Below are positions 18,710 to 27,288 of a DNA stretch of 64,000 nucleotides, piece by piece (position 1 is the stretch's first letter; each line of letters starts with the position of its first letter). The position numbers were made by a program, and so were the translations under genes. This DNA comes from Mesorhizobium sp. M1E.F.Ca.ET.045.02.1.1 (lineage in GTDB: Bacteria > Pseudomonadota > Alphaproteobacteria > Rhizobiales > Rhizobiaceae). The notes beneath the pieces were generated by a model. It was not told the DNA's origin and did no database searches. It worked only from the letters and a program-made list of their open reading frames with translations. The stretch spans positions 6,834,501-6,898,500 of the forward strand of contig NZ_CP034447.1 of assembly GCF_003952485.1 (NCBI RefSeq), written 5' to 3'.

Positions 18710-18847
18710 GCGATACCGGACTGATAGGGCGCGAAAAGATACGCATCCAACTTGGAGCGAGATCAGATGGGTGCCACCGCGACCAGCACGAGATCATCAT
18801 GATAACAGCGCACCCATCTTCGATCGGATTCCCGATACGACTTCTAG

Positions 18848-19753
18848 CTATTCGGCGAGACCAATCCTTGCAAACTTTACGGCCTCTGAGCGAATGGGTC
18901 CAAGATATATGGCGTCAAAGAACGGCTGAAGATATCCGCGCTTGAAAATTGAACGATACTCTTCATCAAGCGTGGGGAACTGAGCCTTCCCTGACGTGGC
19001 TACACCGCCATGGACTTGATGGAATGTCATGTCTGACAGCAAGCATACGTTTTTTGCGCCAGGACGTTGAACATATCGAGCGAAAATCTCGAGATTGGCT
19101 AAGCCTCCTCCTGGAGAAATAAAGCCTGTGTGATAACCACCTATGGCATCCAGGAGGCGGCGCGATACCGAGAACGCATTGCTCTCCAGGATCGGCTTCC
19201 AGAAGCCGTTGCAGGAAGACCCCGCAAATACGGAAATGTTATAGATAGCGGATGGCGTTGAAGGCCAACCACTGTCGGCGATAAGTTTGTCCTCTACTTC
19301 CTCATTGTACCCCTGAGTTGTCGAGATCATCTGTACGCTCGACCCGAGGTGGCAGCCGAGCGTGTAGACAAACGCATCGGTACACATTGAGTGTGCCCTC
19401 AACATGTTCGCGATCAGTTGGTCCGAGAAGATACGAGCTCCATCGATTGCAAAGAGAATATGAGTGCCCCTGGCCACATGCGTTGCTGCCCAATTGAGTG
19501 CAAAGACAGGTGACGGTTGCGGGTTAGGCACCCTTATGATCCGCGGCTTCGGCGAAAACTCCTCGCTATCGCGCAACGTAAAAGGATGCGCGGAACCATT
19601 GTCGACTACAATGACTTCATAGTCCTCAGGCGAAACATTCTTTTGATAAGGGCAGCAAGCGGACAGAATTGTACGCGGAGCCTCCCGCGCCATATCATGG
19701 ATACAAATGATTACAGACAGGAAGGTTCGACGCTTTCGAAAAAAAAAGCTCAT
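18848..19753 (-). CDS. family 2 glycosyltransferase
   Basis: 301 aa. FLSVIICIHDMAREAPRTIL and YEVIVVDNGS are the start of a GT-A domain; IDGARIFSD holds the DxA/DxD position and GGYHTGFISPGGGLANLEIFAR resembles the acceptor loop. It starts with a four-base overlap to the two-domain methyltransferase gene and is the last gene of the long minus-strand run from the exporter. Likely cytoplasmic, adding a sugar to the exported glycan. Sequence is AT-rich compared with the cys genes. Confidence 0.75.
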   Translation of the reverse strand: MSFFFRKRRTFLSVIICIHDMAREAPRTILSACCPYQKNVSPEDYEVIVVDNGSAHPFTLRDSEEFSPKPRIIRVPNPQPSPVFALNWAATHVARGTHILFAIDGARIFSDQLIANMLRAHSMCTDAFVYTLGCHLGSSVQMISTTQGYNEEVEDKLIADSGWPSTPSAIYNISVFAGSSCNGFWKPILESNAFSVSRRLLDAIGGYHTGFISPGGGLANLEIFARYVQRPGAKNVCLLSDMTFHQVHGGVATSGKAQFPTLDEEYRSIFKRGYLQPFFDAIYLGPIRSEAVKFARIGLAE

Positions 19754-21048
19754 ATCTTTCGTAGGTATCCGTTGGGATTGTAGGTCATATTCTGACCAAA
19801 CATATCGCAGTAAGCGATGTCTATCTCAAAAGACTGAGGCGCTCTTGCAAGGAATTCGGAGATTGCTCTGTTGGGCCCCCCCTGATAACGTGCCGACCAT
19901 CCGAGATCGTCGAGCACACCATCCTCCATAACAAGATATTCGCCAGTGCGGAGATGCTCCTCGAAAAACTCCAAAACCGAAGTACAGACGGCGTAGCTAT
20001 GAGCCGAATCCTCGATAACCAGCCAAGGCCGCGGTAGGTCAAAAAGCCTCTGCTGACGAAACAGAACCTCGAGGTTGGCTGCGTCACCTCGGAGGAAACG
20101 AATCCCTTCCGAAACAGACAGACTTGGCGGATCTAGATCGATCGAGACAATTTCGGTTGGAATTTCCATCGCGCGACACATATCGCGGAGCAACAAGGCG
20201 CTGCCTCCGTGCTTGGAACCGATTTCAATAATCGAAGCAGGCGGTCGCTCGTTGAGCAATTGCAAATAGATTGCAATGTCTATGGGGCTTTTCAGACATG
20301 GAACGTTGCGGTAACGATACTTCATCGTCCCGGCTTGGTAGCTAAGGAGATTGACGCGAGCGAGCCCAGTTTTGTAGCTTCGTTTCGATCGGCATCTTTC
20401 CAGTCGCAGAAGATCAGCCTCCAAAGATGCAGTGGGGTGCGGAGCAACAATCCGCGCGATCTCCTCCACGGTTTCCAGTTGATAGTCTTCGCGTAAGATG
20501 CTGTCTTCGATGTCGCGATAGGCTTCCGTCAACGTAGTGTCGCCTGGTCTTAATCCGGAGACAATGCATAATCCTTTCATCTCGACATCGTATGTTTCTA
20601 CGATCAAGTCGGGTCGGAATTTCCGCAAGATTGCAACCAACTTATAAACATCGCCGGTCCAAACTTGAGTGTTCCGTACCCGACTCGCGTGAGCAATGTC
20701 CCGCGGCAACACATCATCGATTACAATGACACCCTGGGCGTGACTCGCACGTTCACAATTGATGAAATCACGCAGCGCGAACTCCGCGTTGTGCATGCCA
20801 TCGATAAAGGCAAGATCGACCGGGCCACCCACAAGCGAAGCGACATCTCGCTTGAAGAAATCGTCACTTGTTTCAGCGAACAAACGGGTTGGCGCCTGTA
20901 ACGGTGCCCTAATCTCATAATTCGGGTCGACCCCGATCGATGGCGCTTCTGACAAAGCAAGGCTATGACCGAAGCGACACCCAATTTCGAGATAGTTCCG
21001 GGGTTGCAATATCCTGTGTATCAACGATAAGGCTGCAAGATAATCCAT
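19750..21048 (-). CDS. two-domain protein: N-terminal class I methyltransferase fused to CmcI-like domain
   Basis: 432 aa containing two Rossmann methyltransferase-type domains. The first (about 1-190) has YLEIGCRFGHSLAL and VDLAFIDGMHNAEFALRD, a Methyltransf_24-like pattern. The second (about 245-432) has IIEIGSKHGGSALL, IVSIDLDPP, WLVIEDSAHSY and the ending NPNGYLRK, typical of the cephalosporin-hydroxylase/rhamnosyl O-methyltransferase family (CmcI). It starts where the TylF-like gene ends and overlaps the next GT2 by four bases. Probable role: O-methylation of sugars, perhaps rhamnose. One domain may be catalytic and the other structural; both keep an acidic residue after strand 2. Confidence 0.75.
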   Translation of the reverse strand: MDYLAALSLIHRILQPRNYLEIGCRFGHSLALSEAPSIGVDPNYEIRAPLQAPTRLFAETSDDFFKRDVASLVGGPVDLAFIDGMHNAEFALRDFINCERASHAQGVIVIDDVLPRDIAHASRVRNTQVWTGDVYKLVAILRKFRPDLIVETYDVEMKGLCIVSGLRPGDTTLTEAYRDIEDSILREDYQLETVEEIARIVAPHPTASLEADLLRLERCRSKRSYKTGLARVNLLSYQAGTMKYRYRNVPCLKSPIDIAIYLQLLNERPPASIIEIGSKHGGSALLLRDMCRAMEIPTEIVSIDLDPPSLSVSEGIRFLRGDAANLEVLFRQQRLFDLPRPWLVIEDSAHSYAVCTSVLEFFEEHLRTGEYLVMEDGVLDDLGWSARYQGGPNRAISEFLARAPQSFEIDIAYCDMFGQNMTYNPNGYLRKI

Positions 21049-21884
21049 TACGCCGCCTTACGGAACCAAACGCCCGTCCAATCAACCTTGTTCATCTGCG
21101 GAAGATCCCACGACTTTCGCGCGAAATAGTCTTCAACTGCAAGACGGCACTGCTCAATTGCGTAGTCATCGATAATTACGATTCCACCTGGCGAAACTTT
21201 TTCATACAACGCTTCAAGAGAGTCCATCGTCGACTCATAAAGATCGCCATCCAGGCGCAGCAGCGCAATTTCGCATGTCTGGAGCTGAGGAAGTGTGTCT
21301 TTGAACCATCCCTTCACAAACACGACAGCGTTGGAATCCAGGTCGTAAACTCTAAAGTTCTCGCGGACAGTTTCATCATCCACCGCGAGTTCCGGGTAGA
21401 CCACTTTACTCAGATCAAGTCCAATATCCTGCTCAAAGCTGGGAGCAGGTAACCCATCGAAACTATCCGCGACGAAAATCCGGCGTTTCTCGGCTGGATT
21501 TACTTTCAGATACCCCGCCATAAAAATACAGCTTCCACCACGCCACACGCCGCACTCGACGAAATCTCCAGGAACGCCATCGACAACCACCTTGTCGAGA
21601 CATTTATGGAGCATGTCCAAACGCGCTCGCCCGATCATCGTATGTGAATACCCAGCGTTGCGGATATCCCGGCCAAGGAACCTGCCATCAGCGCGCCCAG
21701 CCGTCATCTCAGCATAAGTTTCGGCCCGCTCACGACGGATATCGTGTAGAACTCGACTGTCAAACAGCTCGGACCCGCCAATACAGTTGCGCAGATAGAT
21801 GATACGAAGCTCATTATCGAGATACACGCAGTTAAGCAGCGAGCGCTTTAGAAGATCGAGATAAAGGTCGTCACGGGCCGTCAT
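21048..21884 (-). CDS. TylF/MycF-family O-methyltransferase
   Basis: 278 aa, matching the macrocin O-methyltransferase family in length and motifs. FVECGVWRGGSCIFMAGYL binds SAM (around residue 108), VADSFDGLPAPSFEQD follows, and LLRLDGDLYESTMDSLEALY with IVIIDDYAI gives the metal-binding aspartates. TylF and MycF are Mg-dependent and methylate deoxysugar hydroxyls. In an O-antigen cluster with dTDP-rhamnose and 6-deoxyhexose genes, the substrate is probably a deoxysugar residue or the chain end. It overlaps wzt by four bases upstream and touches the CmcI-like gene downstream. Confidence 0.85.
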   Translation of the reverse strand: MTARDDLYLDLLKRSLLNCVYLDNELRIIYLRNCIGGSELFDSRVLHDIRRERAETYAEMTAGRADGRFLGRDIRNAGYSHTMIGRARLDMLHKCLDKVVVDGVPGDFVECGVWRGGSCIFMAGYLKVNPAEKRRIFVADSFDGLPAPSFEQDIGLDLSKVVYPELAVDDETVRENFRVYDLDSNAVVFVKGWFKDTLPQLQTCEIALLRLDGDLYESTMDSLEALYEKVSPGGIVIIDDYAIEQCRLAVEDYFARKSWDLPQMNKVDWTGVWFRKAA

Positions 21885-23239
21885 GCAGAAAACTCCTGTC
21901 TACCTTCATCGAAGGCCTCCAACGTGATCGACTGCATCGGAATGCCAACCAAGCCCTTCGCCACGTGCGATGAAACAACGTGGAAGAAAATGGCATCATC
22001 GACACGATGCTGCTTGATGTGTTCTGCCTGACTTCCGGTCGCCAACGCGACCGTGATCCCATAATCGCCAGTTGGAAGGTAGGGCATCTGGAATGCGAAC
22101 CGGGCAATGATCGCCTCGCTAGCGCGTGCAACGACGCCGTCGTGACGATAGGTCAGAAACGTATTATCCGCAAAGACAACCTGGCCGTGTCGGTCACGCA
22201 CACTAAATCCCACGATTGGATGTTCAAGGTCCACGTGCGCCTTTGCTTTGACCTCAAAGACCACATTTTCTCCACCCGAGAGATTGACGACCGGCGAACC
22301 TGTCGCGCTTTTTAACCCTGCAGAAACGATCGACCCCGACCTCGCACCGATCCAAGCGGCGTCATCATCAAAATCGAAAACCTGGATGTCATTGGTAAGT
22401 GCCGACGAACGCAACATTTCCGCGCGGTGGTCTGGAGGCGGCGGACTTTCGAGAGGGCGCTCGCCGCGGCGGCCACCGAATTTTAACTCCGCGGTGCTGT
22501 CCCCTTCGAGTTCGATCGCACGGCGGTACTCGTCGCAAACTTCTTTCGTTGGTCCAATCATGCGGACTTTCCCACCGTCGATCCAAACAACGCGGGAACA
22601 TAAGGCCATAACCGAACCTAGGTCGTGCGCACATAAGAGCAGAGTCCCGCGCGATTTGAACTCATGGATGAAACGCATACATTTCTGCGAAAAGGCGAGA
22701 TCACCAACAGCCAAGACTTCGTCTACGAGCAGGATATCTGCGGGCAGATGCGCGGCAACGGCAAAGGCAAGGCGAGCATACATGCCACTTGAATAGGTTT
22801 TCACTGGCTGGTCGATGAAATCACCTATGCCGGCAAAATCCAGAATGGAATCCATCCTCGCGTTCGCTTCGGATTTCGACATTCCGATGATCTCGGCTCC
22901 AAGATAGGCATTCTCACGTCCAGTAAATTCCGGATTAAAGCCAGTTCCAAGCTGGAGGGAATACAGCTTGCCCTTCTGATCGATGGTACCAGATGTCGGG
23001 TACAACCCGCCGCCAATCATTTGAAGAAGTGTCGACTTTCCGCTCCCATTGCGCCCAATAATACCGATCGTTTCTCCCCGAAGCACCTCAAACGACACTC
23101 CGTGTATGGCTGGATACTCTCGAAACCGCCGAACACGGCCGAGCGTTACCATTTGGATTAGTCGATCCTTGGGGTGCGTGTAGATTCGATAAACCTTCGT
23201 CACATCCTGCAAGCGGATGGCAACATCACCGCTGGTCAT
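21881..23239 (-). CDS. wzt: polysaccharide ABC exporter ATPase Wzt with C-terminal carbohydrate-binding-type domain
   Basis: 452 aa from ATG at 23239; a TTG six codons upstream is the alternative. Residues 1-250 are an ABC ATPase: IIGRNGSGKSTLLQ (Walker A, about 66), TYSSGMYARLAFA in place of LSGGQ and ADILLVDEVLAVGD (Walker B), all usual for Wzt/TagH. About residues 290-445 form the Wzt_C beta domain (NVVFEVKAKAHVDLEHPIVGFSVRDRHGQVVF). In E. coli O8/O9a that domain recognises the capped non-reducing end before export. With wzm it exports the finished glycan across the inner membrane. The domain implies that a terminal modification is read here too. Confidence 0.92.
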   Translation of the reverse strand: MTSGDVAIRLQDVTKVYRIYTHPKDRLIQMVTLGRVRRFREYPAIHGVSFEVLRGETIGIIGRNGSGKSTLLQMIGGGLYPTSGTIDQKGKLYSLQLGTGFNPEFTGRENAYLGAEIIGMSKSEANARMDSILDFAGIGDFIDQPVKTYSSGMYARLAFAVAAHLPADILLVDEVLAVGDLAFSQKCMRFIHEFKSRGTLLLCAHDLGSVMALCSRVVWIDGGKVRMIGPTKEVCDEYRRAIELEGDSTAELKFGGRRGERPLESPPPPDHRAEMLRSSALTNDIQVFDFDDDAAWIGARSGSIVSAGLKSATGSPVVNLSGGENVVFEVKAKAHVDLEHPIVGFSVRDRHGQVVFADNTFLTYRHDGVVARASEAIIARFAFQMPYLPTGDYGITVALATGSQAEHIKQHRVDDAIFFHVVSSHVAKGLVGIPMQSITLEAFDEGRQEFSA

Positions 23240-23275
23240 GACTGATGATCTATCCAATAAGCGAAATCCGATTTA

Positions 23276-24076
23276 CTAGAGGACATCGGCGAATCCCTTG
23301 CGAGTCTTCTGGAAAAACTGATAGCCGATAAATGCGACTGCAATCGCGACGACCGAATAATTACCAAGCGACGTCCAATCTGGTTGCACGCCGAAGATGA
23401 CTACATTGCGGAAACTCTCGACCGGGACCGCAAGCGGGTTGAGTGAAAGCCAAGGCTGCAGCCAGATTGGCAATGATGTTCGTTGGAAGAATACAGGAGA
23501 CAGGAACAGAGTCGCGGTGACCAACGGCGCCACGATTTGGCCCATGTCACGAAAATAGACGCCGATCGATGCCAATGCCCAAGCGATACCGAGCACCATG
23601 ACAATCAGGGGCGCGAACATCACTGGGGCGAGTACCACCGTAAATGGAATATGGCCGAAGACGATGTAGGCGAAGACCAGCAGCACCATCAGGCTAACCC
23701 CCGCATGAAACAGTGCCGCTCCGGCCGAAACCGCGGGTAGTATCTGGATCGGGAAGACAACCTTTTTGACGTAGCTTGCATTGGCCACCACCAATCCCGG
23801 GGCCAACGACACCACCTCAGCAAAGAACTGATAGACGATTAGCCCGCAAAATAAAATCACCGCGAACTCGCCAGTCGAATGTTGAGCGTTCTGCTGGTCA
23901 GGCATCTGCCATCGTGATTTCATCACGAAGCCGAAAACGAACGTGTAGACGGCTAGCATGAACAGCGGATTTAGCAGAGACCAAAATAATCCAAATGCCG
24001 ACCCTCGATAGCGACCAACTACCTCGCGACGTATCAAGGATATGGTCAACGGAAAAAGAGAGAGAAGTTCTACCAT
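23276..24076 (-). CDS. wzm: polysaccharide ABC exporter permease Wzm
   Basis: 266-aa ABC-2 type permease with six hydrophobic segments (for example FGLFWSLLNPLFMLAVYTFVFGFVM and PLIVMVLGIAWALASIGVYFRDMGQIV). The amphipathic N-terminal stretch ISLIRREVVGRYRGSAFG is characteristic of Wzm/KpsM/TagG. It pairs with the Wzt encoded 36 bp downstream. The presence of Wzm/Wzt and absence of a Wzx flippase show that this glycan follows the ABC-dependent route, in which chains are finished in the cytoplasm. Confidence 0.92.
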   Translation of the reverse strand: MVELLSLFPLTISLIRREVVGRYRGSAFGLFWSLLNPLFMLAVYTFVFGFVMKSRWQMPDQQNAQHSTGEFAVILFCGLIVYQFFAEVVSLAPGLVVANASYVKKVVFPIQILPAVSAGAALFHAGVSLMVLLVFAYIVFGHIPFTVVLAPVMFAPLIVMVLGIAWALASIGVYFRDMGQIVAPLVTATLFLSPVFFQRTSLPIWLQPWLSLNPLAVPVESFRNVVIFGVQPDWTSLGNYSVVAIAVAFIGYQFFQKTRKGFADVL

Positions 24077-24152
24077 CCTGGCAACTGTTCTATCACGCCC
24101 ACGATTTTATACCGACGTATAGCACAACGTCAGATCTAACTTGCCATAAAGA

Positions 24153-25091
24153 TCAAACAACAGAAGTGCGACCCGCGCTATAACCGGGAATCAAGGCAAT
24201 CGTATGGGTGAACTCAGATTCTATGGAGGACCAAACATCAAATTTCGGTTTCCAATTCAGATCACGCATCGCCTTATCAATGCTTAGCTTAACGTCCTTA
24301 ACTAGAAAGCTCTTTTGGGATATATAGTTCTTCTTTATTTCAGTTCGAGATACAGAAGAGCATATTTCTACTATCTCATTTATGCTGTACACGCTCCCAG
24401 AGCCAACATTATATATCTCATTCTTCACAACTTCAGCAGTTAGAGAGCGCGCTATGACATCACACAGATCCCTGACATCGATATAGTCCCGCAAGCTGGT
24501 TCCATCGCCCCAAATATCCAAAGCAGTATTTGAAACGGCGGCGTCAAGCGCGCGCGCGACAAGGCCTTGCCCCTTTTCCGATGATTGATAGCGTCCGATT
24601 GGATTGGACGCCCGGAGAATCGTATAGGTCCACCCCCCTTCAGTCGACATCGTCCGGATCATTTCCTCGATCATCAGCTTGGCACATCCATAAGGGCTTA
24701 TGGGGTTCGTGGGGTGCTCTTCGGTAATGATCGGTGCAATAGGCTGTCCGTAGACGGCTCCTCCCGATGAGACGTAGACGATATGGCGAATCCCAGTGGA
24801 TCGGGCAGCGCGCAGAAAGCGCGAATATGGGAGCACGTTTCTTTCGACTTCAGATGCGATATCGTTGGCAAAGGTACTGGGCACCGATGCACTGACGAGA
24901 AGGATGACCGTCTCCAGCCCCTTCAAATACTCCCGATAACTTTCTGGCTGCTCAAAATCGATGATTTTGGTTTCGGCATGCAGACCAACGACTTTCCGCC
25001 TGGAAAAAACCCGGAAACTTCGTTGCTCCTCGTTGAGACAGTCAACCAGATTGCGGCCGATGAAGCCTGATCCTCCAAAAACTCCGATCAT
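24153..25091 (-). CDS. NAD-dependent epimerase/reductase (extended SDR)
   Basis: 312 aa. GGSGFIGRN (6-14) binds NAD, VYVSSGGAVYGQP carries the catalytic Ser and SPYGCAKLMIEE the Tyr-x3-Lys; IWGDGTSLRDYIDVRD is the usual substrate loop. It resembles GalE/WbpP-type 4-epimerases and GDP-4-keto-6-deoxy-mannose reductases. It lies between the exporter and a frameshifted glycosyltransferase, with a four-base overlap to the latter. The 3' half is strikingly AT-rich for this window (around 24240-24420), a sign of recent transfer. Substrate not determined. Confidence 0.8.
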   Translation of the reverse strand: MIGVFGGSGFIGRNLVDCLNEEQRSFRVFSRRKVVGLHAETKIIDFEQPESYREYLKGLETVILLVSASVPSTFANDIASEVERNVLPYSRFLRAARSTGIRHIVYVSSGGAVYGQPIAPIITEEHPTNPISPYGCAKLMIEEMIRTMSTEGGWTYTILRASNPIGRYQSSEKGQGLVARALDAAVSNTALDIWGDGTSLRDYIDVRDLCDVIARSLTAEVVKNEIYNVGSGSVYSINEIVEICSSVSRTEIKKNYISQKSFLVKDVKLSIDKAMRDLNWKPKFDVWSSIESEFTHTIALIPGYSAGRTSVV

Positions 25092-26301
25092 GCTATCTCT
25101 CTCAGAAACGCAGAAATCTTCTCAGCCTCTACCTTCCAGCTGGCGCCCTGGGCCCTCTTTAGCGCTAGCGATGCACGCCTTGCCGCCCCCTCAGGATCCT
25201 CAAGCGCTTCCATGAGTCGGGCCGCAATCGAATCCACGTCCATGTCGCAATAATAGGCCTCCTCTTCCGGCAACAACCAACTCGCATTTGCTCCACGATT
25301 TATGACAAGCGGGCAGCCACAAGCGGCCATCTCCAGCGGAAGGAGGGACAGGTTTGTAGACGACAGAATCAACGCGACGTCGCATTGCGAATAGAGATCA
25401 GGAAGGCTCGACACAGCCAAAGTGCCGGCATTTAAATGATGAAAGGGAATCTCATAACCGCTGACATCCCAGCCGGCAAAGATCACCGCTGCCTCCGGCA
25501 TCCGGTCGCAAACCTTTTTTAGCGCGAGAAGCCCGAGTTCAAAACATCTACGAGGCGTGACAGGCCTGGCATAGAAAAAATATGCTTTGTCTTTGAGGGA
25601 CGTTTCGGTTGACGCTGATAAAGTTCCAAATCACAGGCAAAATCGAAAGCCATGGTTCTCATCCCATAGTCTTCGTGTAATTTATCAGCTAGCCAGCGTC
25701 CAGCGGTGATGCCTGTTAATCCCAGTCTATAGGTATTTTCGGCAAGCGTATACTCCGTTCCATGGGCGTAAAACGCCGGCTCGAAGTCCTGAATGAAATA
25801 AAGCTTTCGAGCGGCGTCTCTGTATTTTGAGACCCAATAGGCGGTCTGCCAGCCAGTTGCTACGAGATACTGGCACGGCTCAATCGATCGCGCACCCAGC
25901 GAAACAACTACACCATGATCGCCGAAAGCTGCATCCAGCGCAGCTTGAGCCTCTGCGTTCGAGTTCCATCGATGGGGCTCGATAACGACTAGGCGCTGCT
26001 CTGGAAAACCATTCTGCTTGAGCAAGGCCATGAAACGAAGAATGTTTATGTGCCCTCCGGATGAAGCATTGAAATCCGGCACGACCCAGGTCATCGAACC
26101 CTCGGGCACATTTTCCGATGAAATTTTAATTCCAAACCCCTGCTCTTCGCCCAGCAAGCTCTCGTAGTGGCGGAAGATATCTATCTTACCCTGAAGCACG
26201 CTGGGAACGCTGCCAACCGCTCTAGTCAGCGCCTTTCGAGTGGCCACTCTAATTCCATCACGCGCTGCGACGGTCCTGAATCGCCTCAGATTGTTCAGCA
26301 T
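25088..26301 (-). pseudogene. WsaF-like glycosyltransferase broken by a one-base frameshift
   Basis: The N-terminal part (26301 down to about 25580) shows MTWVVPDFNASSGGHINILRF, LVATGWQTAYWV and YFIQDFEPAFYAHGTEY, the WsaF N-terminal domain. The C-terminal part (AAVIFAGWDVSGYEIPFHHLNAG, LEMAACGCPLVINRG) is the GT-B C-terminal domain in another frame. The break is at a homopolymer: minus strand CATATTTTTTCTATG has six T (25575-25580). A seventh would restore FFYARPVTPRRCFELGLLALKK and one 404-aa protein. Family members are rhamnosyltransferases. A sequencing or assembly error is a real alternative, since all neighbouring genes are intact. Confidence 0.8.
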
Positions 26302-26307
26302 AACTGC

Positions 26308-27285
26308 TCAGCGCTCCATCAGCCGTTTGTCGCGTGAAAACGTCGCTTCATTTCTATTCACAAGCGATAGATTCGCCGTGCCAAGATAGTAACCGACTTG
26401 GCGCGCGATATTGTCAAATGGCTGTCTTATCACCGCGCCAAAGTCGGAGAAAATCCAGCCGTTCTCGATGGCATTTTTCATATCCCGAACTGTAGTTCTG
26501 ACTATTTGTCTTATTAATTCCTTTTTTGACGATGACATCTTGTATCCAAATAGGCTATTTAACGCCTTTGACTCATCGTAACTTCTTGATAACCTACCCC
26601 AGAATGAATACTCGTGAGAATGATGTACCACAGAATTCCAAGAAAAGGCCTTTTTGTAACCAGCCTCTATAATCATTTTTGCCCAAAGTTGATCCTCCGC
26701 ATAGGAAACATCTGGGTAAGGATAGCTCCTCCAAACAGATTTCCTCAGGCACGATGAATTGTCAGAATAGAAATGGAAAACCTGCCGCAGGCCCTGGTTT
26801 CTCGAATACTCTCGCGCATCTGATATCCAAACAACCGGCCACTGCTTCAGCCCGTTGAAGTGCGTCTCCAGCTCCCAGGTCGTGAATGGGGAGGCACCCT
26901 GGTGTGCAATATGCCTTCCGAATGACGCAGCAATGTTTTCGTCTTCGCGCAGCGGCCTCACAAGCTCTCGCAGCCACAGGGAATCAGCCGGCACCGCGTC
27001 ATGCGTCAAGAACGCACACAGTTCTCCACGAGCGGACTCCACGCCAAAATTTCTTGTTCGCCCGTGGCCAAACGAAGAGGATGGGATTTGAACCAGCCTA
27101 AATCGCTCATCACCTCCAGGAAAAACGCTTAACGATTCATCAGTAGAACCGGAATCAATAACAATTACCTCGAACTCAAAATCTACCTCTTGGCACTTAA
27201 GCATTTTATACAGATCAGCGACATAAGGCATGCCGTTCTTGACAGGTATAATAATCGATACAAGCGGTTGACCACTAGACATCAC
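26308..27285 (-). CDS. family 2 glycosyltransferase, rhamnosyltransferase-like
   Basis: 325 aa. LVSIIIPVKNGMPYVADLYKML and VIVIDSGSTD form the nucleotide-binding part; SSSFGHGRTRNFGVESARGE is the FGHGxTRN signature of bacterial rhamnosyltransferases, and FLTHDAVP holds the metal-binding position. AEDQLWAKMI is the later ED motif. With all four dTDP-L-rhamnose genes just upstream, the donor is very likely dTDP-rhamnose. It starts four bases after the sulfotransferase gene and belongs to the same operon. Composition is low in GC. Confidence 0.85.
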   Translation of the reverse strand: MMSSGQPLVSIIIPVKNGMPYVADLYKMLKCQEVDFEFEVIVIDSGSTDESLSVFPGGDERFRLVQIPSSSFGHGRTRNFGVESARGELCAFLTHDAVPADSLWLRELVRPLREDENIAASFGRHIAHQGASPFTTWELETHFNGLKQWPVVWISDAREYSRNQGLRQVFHFYSDNSSCLRKSVWRSYPYPDVSYAEDQLWAKMIIEAGYKKAFSWNSVVHHSHEYSFWGRLSRSYDESKALNSLFGYKMSSSKKELIRQIVRTTVRDMKNAIENGWIFSDFGAVIRQPFDNIARQVGYYLGTANLSLVNRNEATFSRDKRLMER

Positions 27286-27288
27286 TTG

